Positions 1 through 8,716 are shown, counted from the first letter of the stretch. The stretch: DNA of 64,000 nucleotides from Paenibacillus turpanensis (GCF_011421635.1 NZ_WTLI01000008.1:124001-188000); one strand, 5' to 3'. Numbers and translations are program-made. Notes: generated from the sequence alone by a model not told the origin.

Positions 1-362
1 TGTCCGATGTGGCGACCGCCGCCGTCGGCAACGATCAAAGGCTCATATCGGGGCTGCTCGAATCAGCCGAGGAAGCCGGCGAACGCCTATGGCAGCTGCC
101 TTCCTACCCGGAATACTGGGAGAAGCTGAACAGCCGCATCGCCGATGTGAAAAACGCAACCAGCCCGGACAAATGGGCCGGGGCAATTATGGGCGGGCTG
201 TTCATCGGAACCTTCGCGGACGACACGCCCTGGGTGCACCTAGATACCGGCGGCACGGCCTGGCTCTGGAGCGAACGCGGTGTCGATCCTGTCGGCGGCA
301 CAGGCTCCATGGTTCGAACATTAATTCGCTATGTAGAGAAACCGGACCACATCGCCCGGTAG
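1..362 (+). CDS. Leucyl aminopeptidase (M17), C-terminal part
   Basis: This gene enters from the left edge; the reading frame is open from base 3, and 119 residues up to the TAG stop are visible. The fragment matches the C-terminal catalytic domain of cytosolic M17 leucyl aminopeptidases, which remove N-terminal residues from peptides using two metal ions. Family features visible are the start SDVATAAVGND, the middle part LWQLPSYPEYWEKL, and the closing GGTGSMVRTLIRYVE, where the GG-TG motif ends the domain. The N-terminal domain and most metal ligands lie outside the window. A terminator follows directly, so this is the last gene of its transcript. The family call is fairly secure; the substrate preference cannot be read from the fragment. 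Confidence 0.85.
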   Translation, partial: SDVATAAVGNDQRLISGLLESAEEAGERLWQLPSYPEYWEKLNSRIADVKNATSPDKWAGAIMGGLFIGTFADDTPWVHLDTGGTAWLWSERGVDPVGGTGSMVRTLIRYVEKPDHIAR

Positions 363-382
363 AAAACTATAGTTGATCTATT

Positions 383-415
383 AGAGGAGCTGCAGCAAAT
401 GCACTCCTCTTTTTT
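383..415 (+). terminator. Rho-independent terminator after aminopeptidase
   Basis: AGAGGAG pairs with CTCCTCT around a short loop and is followed by a T run. It lies 20 bases after the aminopeptidase stop. Confidence 0.75.
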
Positions 416-464
416 ATGTTTACTTAGTTGGTGGAGGTTGGAAAACGACTTCTTTATATCATTT

Positions 465-505
465 TTCGACGAATATTGCTATAATTCGAACTGTGTTATG
501 TCGAA
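465..505 (+). promoter_or_regulatory. Candidate Spo0A boxes around a -10 of the diguanylate cyclase
   Basis: A perfect 0A box TGTCGAA lies at 499-505. A one-mismatch copy in the reverse direction (TTCGACG, read as CGTCGAA) lies at 465-471. They flank a TATAAT hexamer at 480-485; no good -35 is visible. TTTTCGAC at 463-470 and GTCGAAAA at 500-507 form an exact 8-base inverted pair. Spo0A~P bound here would cover the transcription start, which fits repression. This is inferred from motif match and position only. Confidence 0.45.
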
Positions 506-553
506 AATTGTAGAATTGAGAACGTGAACAATATAACTATTGGAGTAAATGAT

Positions 554-2122
554 ATGAAGAATTTCAACAAAGGCTTCACCTTAAAGTTTTTATTCACAAC
601 CACGATGTTTGTTTCATTTATTCTAACCTTATTCATTTGTGCCATTATTGGGTATCGAAGTGAAATGGCTTCACTCATTAAAAACTCGCTTGATCATAAT
701 CAGATCCATGCCAACAAGCTGGCGGCAACCGCAGACGTCTTGTTAATTTCAGCGAAGCGTTCGTTAGCGATCGTCTCCAAGAGTGTTGGTGAAGGAGACT
801 CCGCCAATGATTTGCAAAGCAAGCTGGACTTAGCCATGGCAGGGAACAATGTATACAACTCCGTGTTTATAACGGATAACGAAGGGGTCATTACCCAAAG
901 CTCACCGAATAGTCTTGGTGTGGTTGGACGGAAGCTGACGAGCGAGGGAGCCCTACAATCGATCGAAAGCAAAAAACCGCTCATCTCTGATCCCTATATA
1001 GGAACAACCGGACGGCTGCTTGTCCTCATTTCCCATCCTATTTTTGACGAAAAGGGGACGTATAAAGGCTTTGTCGGAGGCAATATTTACCTAAGGGGAA
1101 AGAACATCTTTGAAACGCTGTTAAGCAACCAAATGCCGATTGAACATGGCTCCTATCTTTATGTTGTTTCAAAATCGGGAGAATTGATCTTTCATCCCGA
1201 CGAGTCCAGATTAGGGCAAAATGTGCTTGAAAATGCTGCCGTTCAAGAGGTTGTTCATTCCAAAAAAGGAGCCATTCGAATCAAGAATACTGCGGGCGTG
1301 GACATGTTAGCCGGATATTCTCCTGTTGATTCAGCGGGATGGGGAATTGTCTTCCAAACGCCGACGCAGGAGCTGTTAACCTCAGCAATTAATCTTGTTT
1401 TTGATATGTTTCTGCTGTCCAGTCCTTTTATTTTGTTATGGATGGTATTGTGTTATTGGGTTATTGGGGTCATTTCAAAACCGTTATACGACCTTGCTCA
1501 GTTCGCGCGCAGGCTGTATGGGCAAGATCAGGAACGCGAGCCTCTGTTTCCAAGTAAGCACAAATTAAACTATGAAGCGAATGAACTGTATAGAACCTTT
1601 TCGAAAGCTGTAACTTCCATGCAAAGCCACATCAATGAGCTCTCTTTCGAAGCAACGAAGGATCCTTTGACGGGTTTGGAAAATAGAAGAACAATGGAGA
1701 TGCTGCTGCAAGAGTGGATCAAAAATCAGGTTCCATTTAGCTATATCATCATTGATATCGATCATTTTAAATCTGTCAATGATACGTTTGGGCACCAAAA
1801 AGGGGATGAGGTGTTAAAGTTTCTCGCGGACAAGCTGAAGGAGCTCACACGCGCTGAAGATATTTGCTGCCGTTTCGGCGGAGAGGAATTTGTGATCCTA
1901 TCCCCGCAAGCAAATTCTTCGGAGTCTTACCGCATGGCGGAGAGATTAAGGCTGGAAATGGAAAACACGGTGTGTCCAATCGGAAAATCGATTACGGTTT
2001 CCATCGGTATCGCGTCATCACCCAAGGATGGATTGGTCCTGCCGGAGATTAAGGATAAGGCAGACCAAGCGTTATACTCTTCGAAGAATAATGGAAGAAA
2101 TCAAGTAACCGTCTTTCGTTGA
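554..2122 (+). CDS. Membrane diguanylate cyclase with extracellular Cache-type sensor
   Basis: The protein makes cyclic di-GMP from two GTP. It is 522 residues from the ATG at 554, chosen because GGAG lies 8 bases upstream; a GTG at 524 lacks a good ribosome site. A membrane segment at about 8-34 is followed by an extracytoplasmic Cache-like sensor (about 40-275), a second membrane segment (about 280-305), a HAMP-like stretch and a GGDEF domain (about 365-520). The active-site motif is GGEEF at 442-446, an accepted variant. RAED at 433-436, five residues before it, is a textbook RxxD inhibitory site, so product feedback is likely. The ligand is unknown. It is a single-gene transcript ending at a strong terminator. 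Spo0A-like boxes surround its promoter. Confidence 0.9.
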   Translation: MKNFNKGFTLKFLFTTTMFVSFILTLFICAIIGYRSEMASLIKNSLDHNQIHANKLAATADVLLISAKRSLAIVSKSVGEGDSANDLQSKLDLAMAGNNVYNSVFITDNEGVITQSSPNSLGVVGRKLTSEGALQSIESKKPLISDPYIGTTGRLLVLISHPIFDEKGTYKGFVGGNIYLRGKNIFETLLSNQMPIEHGSYLYVVSKSGELIFHPDESRLGQNVLENAAVQEVVHSKKGAIRIKNTAGVDMLAGYSPVDSAGWGIVFQTPTQELLTSAINLVFDMFLLSSPFILLWMVLCYWVIGVISKPLYDLAQFARRLYGQDQEREPLFPSKHKLNYEANELYRTFSKAVTSMQSHINELSFEATKDPLTGLENRRTMEMLLQEWIKNQVPFSYIIIDIDHFKSVNDTFGHQKGDEVLKFLADKLKELTRAEDICCRFGGEEFVILSPQANSSESYRMAERLRLEMENTVCPIGKSITVSIGIASSPKDGLVLPEIKDKADQALYSSKNNGRNQVTVFR

Positions 2123-2160
2123 TGGGTACAAGAGCAAATAGATAGTACTGCTTGAAACAA

Positions 2161-2198
2161 AAGCGACCAGCCCCAGTTACGGAGTGGTCGCTTTTTTT
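2161..2198. terminator. Terminator after diguanylate cyclase
   Basis: AAGCGACCA and TGGTCGCTT form a 9-bp stem followed by a T run of eight on the + strand. A preceding A run means it may also stop transcripts of the convergent membrane-protein gene. Confidence 0.85.
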
Positions 2199-2251
2199 TG
2201 TTTATCGCCTGCTTAACCGGCAGGGAAGGCAGACATTTTCGCAATCGCGTG

Positions 2252-2806
2252 TTATGCCTGCATTTGTTTGGAGGAAGCCCCGGCACCGCTTGAGATTGAA
2301 CCGCGCTTCAGCCGGACAACGGCCGCCAGATCCTCGAGGCGAACCACAAATTGCGTTGCTTCGGTCACGGGAACAGGCAGCGCGGAGCTGCGCTCCTTGA
2401 TTGGCTTCAGTTGAATGCCCACCCAGCCTTTTTTACGTGGATGTGCCACAAGATCATAAGCAAGCACGCTGATGGGAGTTCCGCTGCCGCTAATAACCGT
2501 TTTTTGCAGGTAGAGGTCCTCCACGGGAAAGTACAACCTGCTTTTATTCCAGTAGATTGCCTTCGGATCGAAAGTGATCGTCATTAGCCCATCTTCTGCA
2601 GATGCAGTAAAGGTGAAACGGTGATCCCTGTCCGGCTTAATATATTGGTTGGAAGGGATGTCCGGCAAAAATGGAACTAAAAATACTAAAAACAAGCTGG
2701 CCGCGTATACAAGGGTCGGCGATTCATTGTTCACCGCTAAGCCCAGCAGTACGATGAAAATGACCGTTCCGGCTATTCCAATCCAAAAATTAGTACGAGA
2801 CATCAT
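2252..2806 (-). CDS. Unknown membrane protein, two N-terminal TM segments
   Basis: I do not recognise a named family. The start is the first of two adjacent ATG codons, with AAGGGG six bases upstream, giving 184 residues. Longer in-frame starts exist but would run into the divergent transporter gene. Two hydrophobic segments lie at about 5-25 (FWIGIAGTVIFIVLLGLAV) and 30-52, followed by a soluble, probably cytoplasmic domain of about 120 residues rich in beta-strand patterns (HRFTFTASAEDGLMTITF, RLYFPVEDLYL). The layout resembles small YcxB/PH-like membrane proteins, but no motif proves this. It is divergent from the MFS gene at 2892 with about 85 bp between starts, so the two may share regulation. 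Confidence 0.6.
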   Translation of the reverse strand: MMSRTNFWIGIAGTVIFIVLLGLAVNNESPTLVYAASLFLVFLVPFLPDIPSNQYIKPDRDHRFTFTASAEDGLMTITFDPKAIYWNKSRLYFPVEDLYLQKTVISGSGTPISVLAYDLVAHPRKKGWVGIQLKPIKERSSALPVPVTEATQFVVRLEDLAAVVRLKRGSISSGAGASSKQMQA

Positions 2807-2891
2807 ATTATACCCCTTACGTAAAAGTTCGGTTTCCATTATGATTATGCTATTGTATTGTAGCATATCGCCCAAAGGAGCGGAACCTTTC

Positions 2892-4151
2892 ATGATTTCC
2901 ATCCCTGCCTTCAAGAAGGCAACCAAAATGTCCCCATCCCTCACCCGCAAAGCGATGTACGCGAGCACCTATGAGGGAATGACCGCACTGATCGTGATGA
3001 ACACGTTAGGCGGTCCTTTTTTAACCGGTTATCTGCTGCTTCTAGGCGCGAACTCCCAACAAATCGGGTTCGTGCTGGCGATTCAGCCTTTGGCGAATAC
3101 ACTGCAAATCGTGGCTGCTTTTGTCATGCAGAAGCTGAACAATCGGAAGCTCGCACTCACGGTTCTTGGGGGCTTGCACCGTGCGCTTTGGGTTGCAACG
3201 GGGCTTATCCCGCTGCTGCTTCCGCAAACCTGGTGGATCGCTTCATACATTGCGCTTTACAGCTTATCGTTTGTGCTGGCATCCGGCAATGCCGTGATCT
3301 GGTCATCCTTGATTTCGGATACGGTGCCAACCAGGCTGCGGGGCCGGTACTTTGGCATTCGCAACGCGCTTTCTTGGGCGGCGGGCAGTGCGTTCCTGCT
3401 GATCGCAGGACAGATTATGGATCATTTTCCGGACATGAAGGGCTTTTCAATATTATTTATGATTGCGGCGGTAGCGACCGTACTCAATATTCACGGATAC
3501 ATGCTTTATGCGAACCCGCCTTTTGAAAAATCGCAGCAGGCGAGTCCTTGGAGCATGCTGCTGACTCCGTTTAAAGACAAGCTTTTTATCGGAGCCTCGC
3601 TTTACTTGTCCCTATTCATTTTTGTGCAAAATATCGCGATTCCTTTGTTCTCTTACGTGATGCTGGACATCATGAAAATCAGCTACAGCTGGGTATCGAT
3701 TTTGACGACGGTTCAAATGCTTACGATGATGGTCGCCTACTACGTATGGGGCAATTGGAATGCAAAATACAGCAGCCGTACGCTGCTATATTGGACACTG
3801 CCGGTGTTGGCGCTCTCCTGCCTCGTCTGGGGACTTAACGCGGTCATGCCTGCTCTTGTCATGCTGGTTGCAGCGCATATTTTTCTGGGCTTCGGGCTCG
3901 GAGGCTACCAGCTGCTTTCCTTCAATTATATTATCGGAGATACGCCGAAGTCGGAGCGACCGATGTATATCGCGGTGTTTTCCGCATTGACCGGTCTAAC
4001 CGGCTTTCTCGGCCCGATGGCAGGCGGCGCGATCTACGCGGCTGCGGTCGACTGGCCGTACTGGATGCAATCGTTTGGCATCGCGGCTATTGTGGGCTTC
4101 CTGCTGCTGCTGATCGCTTTGCTCGGCAGGGCGGTACTATTTCGCAAGTAG
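2892..4151 (+). CDS. MFS transporter
   Basis: A 419-residue integral membrane protein with about 12 hydrophobic segments in the two-halves pattern of the major facilitator superfamily. The cytoplasmic loop after segment 4 carries a basic turn (TRLRGRYFGIRN) like the MFS motif A region, and a glycine-rich GLTGFLGPMAGG lies in the late helices. The start at 2892 has GGAG 11 bases upstream; ATG 2928, preceded by GAAGG at 8 bases, is an equally reasonable start that would shorten it by 12 residues. The substrate cannot be deduced. It stands alone between a divergent unknown membrane protein and its own terminator. Confidence 0.8.
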   Translation: MISIPAFKKATKMSPSLTRKAMYASTYEGMTALIVMNTLGGPFLTGYLLLLGANSQQIGFVLAIQPLANTLQIVAAFVMQKLNNRKLALTVLGGLHRALWVATGLIPLLLPQTWWIASYIALYSLSFVLASGNAVIWSSLISDTVPTRLRGRYFGIRNALSWAAGSAFLLIAGQIMDHFPDMKGFSILFMIAAVATVLNIHGYMLYANPPFEKSQQASPWSMLLTPFKDKLFIGASLYLSLFIFVQNIAIPLFSYVMLDIMKISYSWVSILTTVQMLTMMVAYYVWGNWNAKYSSRTLLYWTLPVLALSCLVWGLNAVMPALVMLVAAHIFLGFGLGGYQLLSFNYIIGDTPKSERPMYIAVFSALTGLTGFLGPMAGGAIYAAAVDWPYWMQSFGIAAIVGFLLLLIALLGRAVLFRK

Positions 4152-4160
4152 TAATGAATA

Positions 4161-4200
4161 GATCCTAGGGTTCAAGATTGAGCCTATAGGATCTTTTTTT
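4161..4200 (+). terminator. Terminator after MFS gene
   Basis: GATCCTAGGGTTCA and TGAGCCTATAGGATC pair with one interior mismatch and are followed by seven T. Confidence 0.85.
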
Positions 4201-4436
4201 ATTATCAATGTAAATTCGGTGGCAAAACAATGTGTAAAAGGCGTGTGTCTTATCTAAAACGTCAACAGCTTCCACAGCCACTTAATAAAATGATGGACCA
4301 CCGGTGTAATAGTGTTGCATCGAAGAATGTGCAACATTTTCTGGATTGGTTTCGTTATAGGGACAGCATTACCGATATCAAAAATCGGATTTTCAGCTTA
4401 TTCTTTTAGTTCATTTATTCAAAAGGAGGTTTGGAT

Positions 4437-4748
4437 ATGGTTGCTTGGCTTAATCTTGGCAGCCTCGTGCTAGGAGCAATCGCATGGCTTCTCCCAGCTA
4501 TTAATATATCTAGATATAGTAAGCGTTCTGAGAACTGGGTTACTCTTGCTATGGTGAGCATAAGTGCTTGTTCCATTTCGCTGTTTTTCCAAATTTATAG
4601 CTTTTACGAACGTGTAAGGTCCGAGGATTGGTCCGCTCTTATGGATACAGTAAGTGTTATCGCAACTGTTCCGGCAATTTTGCTCATCGGTACGATCCTA
4701 TTAAATGGAATTACATGGTATATTTACCGCGACAGGACAGCATCATAG
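4437..4748 (+). CDS. Small unknown three-helix membrane protein
   Basis: A 103-residue protein that I cannot assign to a family. The ATG at 4437 sits 7 bases after a very strong AAAGGAGG; an in-frame TTG two codons earlier overlaps that spacing and is less likely. Three hydrophobic stretches lie at about 4-24 (LNLGSLVLGAIAWLLPAINI), 34-54 and 72-95, separated by short polar loops (RYSKRSENW, YERVRSEDW). The N-terminus and ribosome site look real, and it has its own terminator, so it is a monocistronic gene of unknown role. The preceding 280 bases contain no other gene. Confidence 0.65.
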   Translation: MVAWLNLGSLVLGAIAWLLPAINISRYSKRSENWVTLAMVSISACSISLFFQIYSFYERVRSEDWSALMDTVSVIATVPAILLIGTILLNGITWYIYRDRTAS

Positions 4749-4758
4749 AAGGTACGAG

Positions 4759-4785
4759 CCGCCTTTTCATGAAGGCGGTTTTTTT
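4759..4785 (+). terminator. Terminator after small membrane protein
   Basis: CCGCCTT and AAGGCGG form a tight hairpin followed by a T run. Confidence 0.8.
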
Positions 4786-4893
4786 ATCTAGTTAAGATGT
4801 ATTTAAGAGATGATTAAGAACTTCATGCTACAATCAAAAGTATTGAAAAAGGGTGGATTGAAATGATATTGATTTGAAGAAGGAGAACCTGAA

Positions 4894-6411
4894 TTGAAAC
4901 GATTATTTCGAAAATGCACAGTAATCGTAAGTATGCTATTGGTAGCAGGCGCTTTTTTGTTCACAGCTTCGAAAGCAGCTCCGAACGACAAAATCGAGGA
5001 GATCAATCGGTTTGTTGAAGAACAAAGGCTGAAAGGGAAAATACCGGGGATTTCTCTGGTCATTGTAGAAAAAGGCGAGACGGTTTACGAACAAGGATTC
5101 GGATATGCCGATCTAAAGGAAAAAAAGCCAGTAACCGGAGATACCTTATTCGAATTAGGCTCGACAACGAAAGCCTTCACAGGGTTAGCTATATTTAAAC
5201 TGGAGAAGGAAGGGTTGCTGAAGCGGACGGATGAAATCACGAAATACCTGCCATGGTTAGAGCTGATTTACAACGGGCAGCAGCAAAGGGTTACCATCGA
5301 TCAGCTGCTCCATCACACAAGTGGTATCCCTTCTACCACCATAACGCTAATCCCGGAGAGCCATAAAGAGAATGCCCTAGAGGCAACCGTTAAGACATTG
5401 ATAGGCCGGCCGCTTAACCGTGCGCCTGGAAGCTCGTTTGAATATGCTACCATTAATTATGATGTTCTAGGTCTACTCATCGAAACGGTGACCCAAATCC
5501 CCTACGATATTTATATGAAAGAGCATCTTCTTCATCCGATCGGGATGCATGACTCCTTCGTTGGACTTCATCAGGTGGCGTCCGACAAGCTGGCGGTTGG
5601 CTATAAACTAGGATTTATGAGGGAGCAGGTGTACACACCGCCCGTGTACCGGGGAAATATCCCTGCAGGATATATCGTCAGCAATGCTAAAGATATCGCG
5701 AAATGGTTACACATCCAGGTAGGTGCTGAGGTTCATCCTTTGATTGGAAAAGAGTTAATCGAAGCTTCACATCTTCCCGATTTATCTGTAGCCCCCTTTG
5801 ATCAAAATACGCATTACGCTGGCGGCTGGGGAGTACTACAAGAAAATAATCGGACATACATTTTGCACTCGGGAGAAAATCCGACCTTCTCCTCTTATAT
5901 GATTATGAATCCTAGCGAACAAATCGGAATCGCTGTTATGGCGAACATGAAGACGAGCTTTACGACAGCCATTGGCCAAGGAGTCATGGACCTATATGAG
6001 GGGAGAGCGGCAAACTCTAATCATGCGGACAGCTTTCAAACACTGGACCAAATCGTAACCTTTCTCTGTATCCTCATAGGTTGTATTGGTGCAGTTTTCG
6101 TTTTTCTGACGATATGGCTAATCACTAGGTTGGCGGGTAAGAAACGAAAATGGACAAGGATCACCGGAATTAGAGCTTTGGTTTTAGGGGTACATGTCTT
6201 AATTGTAGGAAGCGGAGTATTCTTAGTGCTTATGGCCCCCAACCTGCTGCTTGGCGGATTGCCATGGAGTTTTATTAAGGTATGGGCTCCTACGTCGCTC
6301 ACGTTCTTTTTATATAGTTTTCTAGGCTGCTGCCTGATTTATTTGATATGGGGATTGATGCTTCTTTTTACGAAAAGAATGCGCAGTCGAAGGCTTGAAG
6401 CTGATAGTTAA
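4894..6411 (+). CDS. Beta-lactamase-fold serine hydrolase with C-terminal membrane region
   Basis: A 505-residue exported serine hydrolase of the beta-lactamase/penicillin-binding-protein class C fold (PbpE/FmtA type). The TTG at 4894 has AAGGAG 8 bases upstream. A signal or anchor segment (VIVSMLLVAGAFLFTA) opens the protein. The catalytic SxxK is STTK at about 90-93. At the place of the usual YxN, the tyrosine is kept but the third position is Thr (YAT in EYATINYDVLG). HSGEN at about 325 replaces the KTG triad, as common in this subfamily. Three hydrophobic segments occupy about 385-500, tethering the enzyme a second time. It probably acts on peptidoglycan, teichoic acid esters or small esters; the sequence does not decide. 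It is monocistronic. Confidence 0.85.
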   Translation: MKRLFRKCTVIVSMLLVAGAFLFTASKAAPNDKIEEINRFVEEQRLKGKIPGISLVIVEKGETVYEQGFGYADLKEKKPVTGDTLFELGSTTKAFTGLAIFKLEKEGLLKRTDEITKYLPWLELIYNGQQQRVTIDQLLHHTSGIPSTTITLIPESHKENALEATVKTLIGRPLNRAPGSSFEYATINYDVLGLLIETVTQIPYDIYMKEHLLHPIGMHDSFVGLHQVASDKLAVGYKLGFMREQVYTPPVYRGNIPAGYIVSNAKDIAKWLHIQVGAEVHPLIGKELIEASHLPDLSVAPFDQNTHYAGGWGVLQENNRTYILHSGENPTFSSYMIMNPSEQIGIAVMANMKTSFTTAIGQGVMDLYEGRAANSNHADSFQTLDQIVTFLCILIGCIGAVFVFLTIWLITRLAGKKRKWTRITGIRALVLGVHVLIVGSGVFLVLMAPNLLLGGLPWSFIKVWAPTSLTFFLYSFLGCCLIYLIWGLMLLFTKRMRSRRLEADS

Positions 6412-6463
6412 TCTAAGCCTGTTTGTCATGAATTTATCGTTGGTCAAATAAATGCAGCGTGAA

Positions 6464-6492
6464 CTGACCTTGAATCCAAAAAAGGGTATAAT
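6464..6492 (+). promoter_or_regulatory. SigA-type promoter for the YuiH-like gene
   Basis: CTGACC and TATAAT are separated by 17 bases. The start codon follows 41 bases later. Confidence 0.55.
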
Positions 6493-6532
6493 AAAAGACA
6501 TGTGAACTCTTAACAGAAAGAGGGGATTTGAG

Positions 6533-7117
6533 ATGTCAGAGCTTTTACATAAAGCGGATCGCGTTCCGCCGGGGCAAACGCTGACGGATGGTTTTCCGGT
6601 TTTGCATTACGGCAGCGTGCCGCATTATAAGGATTTAAGTAAGTGGGATTTTAAGGTGTTCGGCTTGGTGGAAGAAGCGGTGACGCTGTCCTATGATGAA
6701 TTTATGGGGCTGCCGAAGCAGGAATACAAGAATGACATTCACTGTGTCACGACGTGGTCGAAGCTGGACAATACGTGGGAAGGTATTCCGGTGTCAGCTG
6801 TGATGGAGCGGGTGAAGCTGAAGCCGGAAGCAAAATATGTGATGCTGCATGCTGAGCATGGCTGGACGACGAACCTGCCGATCGAGGACTTTTTGGCGGA
6901 AACCTCGTTCTTCGGATTGAAGCATAACGGGGTGGAGCTGACTCCGGATCATGGGTATCCGGTGCGCATGGTTGTTCCGCATCTGTACTTCTGGAAGAGC
7001 GCAAAGTGGCTGCGCGGCATTGAGTTTATGGAGCGGGATAAGCCGGGCTTCTGGGAGATGAACGGGTACCATATGTACGGAAATCCTTGGAAGGAGCAAC
7101 GCTACGATTTTGATTAA
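6533..7117 (+). CDS. Molybdopterin-binding oxidoreductase (YuiH/sulfite oxidase type)
   Basis: A 194-residue protein made of a single oxidoreductase molybdopterin-binding domain, like Bacillus YuiH and related to the catalytic subunit MsrP and to sulfite oxidase. The invariant cysteine that ligates molybdenum is in NDIHCVTTWS at about residue 67. Other family marks are WEGIPVSAVM, DHGYPVRMVVPH and the C-terminal GYHMYGNPWKEQRY. There is no signal peptide and no haem or dimerisation domain, so it is a short cytoplasmic version; its physiological substrate is unknown. RBS AGAGGGG precedes the ATG. It has its own promoter and shares a strong terminator with the convergent neighbours. Confidence 0.88.
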   Translation: MSELLHKADRVPPGQTLTDGFPVLHYGSVPHYKDLSKWDFKVFGLVEEAVTLSYDEFMGLPKQEYKNDIHCVTTWSKLDNTWEGIPVSAVMERVKLKPEAKYVMLHAEHGWTTNLPIEDFLAETSFFGLKHNGVELTPDHGYPVRMVVPHLYFWKSAKWLRGIEFMERDKPGFWEMNGYHMYGNPWKEQRYDFD

Positions 7118-7186
7118 AAGGAAAGGGGGGAGGGTCGACTTTGTCCATCGTTTAAGCCCTCCTGCCCCGTACAATTAATAAAAGCT

Positions 7187-7237
7187 AAAACAGCCTGATC
7201 CTCTGAACCAATCAAGAGAGATCAGGCTGTTTTTTTA
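7187..7237. terminator. Bidirectional terminator
   Basis: AAAACAGCCTGATC and GATCAGGCTGTTTTTTT form a long perfect stem with A and T runs on its two sides. It serves the YuiH-like gene on + and the MFS/fragment reading frame on -, whose stop is directly next to it. Confidence 0.9.
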
Positions 7238-7486
7238 TTATTTCAAAGCCCACAGCCCTCCGGCATCATCGGCTGCGTACACATTTCCATCGGCATCTAC
7301 AGTGATTTTGATGATATTCCCTGTCCCTTCAAGCTCACTGCGCAGCATTTCCTCACCATCGATCCCTGCTGCAAGATCTCCAGTTTTCGATCCAAGCATA
7401 ACCGTGGCTTCCGCATTTGAATTGGTTCCGAGCAAATAAAGCAAGTCTTTCAGGAGATAGAGCATGAACGATGGGCCATCGACCTT
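7238..7486 (-). pseudogene. Protein fragment in frame behind the MFS stop codon
   Basis: A frame of about 82 codons continues directly from the TAG stop of the MFS gene (7487-7489), in the same phase, to a stop next to the terminator. Its C-terminus (IIKITVDADGNVYAADDAGG) looks like one blade of an NHL or PQQ-type beta-propeller. The first Met (7465) has no ribosome site. The sequence is protein-like rather than random, so it is most simply the 3' remnant of a deleted gene fused behind the transporter. It could also be a genuine small gene translated by reinitiation. Confidence is low. Confidence 0.35.
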
Positions 7487-8662
7487 CTAAGTCCGACTCT
7501 TGCCTGAATCGGCTTCCTTCACATGAAGAAATTGTAGAATCATAGGGACTAGGAGGACGAAAAAACCACAAATCAGCCCAACGGTATAAAAACCTCCTGT
7601 ATGCAATAACCCCGATGCTAAAGCGGTTGAAAATGTCATGCCAAGATAAGTAGCCGAACTGTTAAATGCAAGCACCGTTCCCCGAAGTGCGGGGTTCAAT
7701 TCGGACATAAATGTTGTTAAGGAAGACTGACCAACCCCGGTTGCAAAAGCCCAAATAAATTGTAAAACAACGGCAGCATAAAACCACGGTGTCATAAAAG
7801 GAATACTAACGATAAAAACTGCACAGCAGAGGCACGCAATCATTAATATACGTTTGCGGCCAAAGCGGTCGCTCATTATTCCCCCGAACCGATTCCCTAG
7901 AAAGTTCCCGAGCCCGGCAATTGAAAAAATAATTCCAAGCACTGCAGCCGATACTCCAAAGTTCACGGTGTAGAAAATACCCATATTCGCGAATAATCCT
8001 TGAAATGCCGCCCACCAAAGGAAAGTACTCAGTAAAGCAAACGGGATACTTCGATTAGAGAAGAGTAGGGCAACACTTTTACCGACCGTAAAATTATGAT
8101 TCATGCTTTGGGTACCTATAGGAAGAAAAAGCCAAGCTATGTACGTTAGTGCCAATGTAATTCCGCCTACAAGTAAAAAACTCACTTTCCATGAAACGAT
8201 CTCCGTAAGAAATAATCCAAGCGGTATGCCTAGCAGGTTTGCTGCTCCCATGGCGCCGGTAATCCTGCCCATCGCTCTACCGCGAAGCTCGGAACTTATC
8301 GTGTCGCCGATTAATGCAAACACACTCGGCATTACCATAGCCCCCCCAATCCCTGCGATACTTCGCAGCAGCAACAACTCGTAGAGGCTGCTTCCAATGG
8401 CAGTAAAAGCTGTCCCCAAGCCAAATAAAGCAAGTCCGGCAATGATCATTTTCTTTCTCCCGATGCGATCCGAAAGTGGACCGAACAAAGGGGCGGCCAA
8501 GCCGTAAAATAACGCATAAGAGGTAACCAATAGTCCACCGGATTCGATTGGAAAACCAACCTGGTTGGATAATATAGGTATTAAAGGAGCAATAATGAGG
8601 GCGTCTATTCCCACAAGAAATGAGCAGCACGTTAAGACAAAGATCAATTTGTTATGATTCAT
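7487..8662 (-). CDS. MFS efflux transporter (DHA1, YfmO-like)
   Basis: A 391-residue, 12-segment transporter of the DHA1 drug:proton antiporter group. The diagnostic motif A GPLSDRIGRKKMI lies in loop 2-3 (about residues 61-73), with a second copy GIMSDRFGRKRIL in loop 8-9 marking the internal repeat. GGAG lies 10 bases before the ATG. It is divergent from a MerR-family gene at 8886, the same pairing as Bacillus yfmO/yfmP, so it is probably a regulated export pump; the substrate is unknown. Its roughly 200-base upstream leader carries a terminator-like hairpin, suggesting transcription attenuation. The reading frame stays open behind the stop codon (see the fragment at 7238). Confidence 0.87.
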   Translation of the reverse strand: MNHNKLIFVLTCCSFLVGIDALIIAPLIPILSNQVGFPIESGGLLVTSYALFYGLAAPLFGPLSDRIGRKKMIIAGLALFGLGTAFTAIGSSLYELLLLRSIAGIGGAMVMPSVFALIGDTISSELRGRAMGRITGAMGAANLLGIPLGLFLTEIVSWKVSFLLVGGITLALTYIAWLFLPIGTQSMNHNFTVGKSVALLFSNRSIPFALLSTFLWWAAFQGLFANMGIFYTVNFGVSAAVLGIIFSIAGLGNFLGNRFGGIMSDRFGRKRILMIACLCCAVFIVSIPFMTPWFYAAVVLQFIWAFATGVGQSSLTTFMSELNPALRGTVLAFNSSATYLGMTFSTALASGLLHTGGFYTVGLICGFFVLLVPMILQFLHVKEADSGKSRT

Positions 8663-8691
8663 GATGGAGTCTCCATTCGTTGTTATATAAT

Positions 8692-8716
8692 GAAAAATCC
8701 CGGCATAGGCCGGGAC
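8692..8716 (-). terminator. Terminator hairpin in the 5' leader of the MFS gene (attenuator candidate)
   Basis: Read on the minus strand, TCCCGGC and GCCGGGA form a 7-bp stem with a 4-base loop and are followed by TTTTT. It lies about 30 bases before the transporter start codon and after the divergent promoter region, where a terminator would reduce expression of the gene behind it. Confidence 0.55.
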
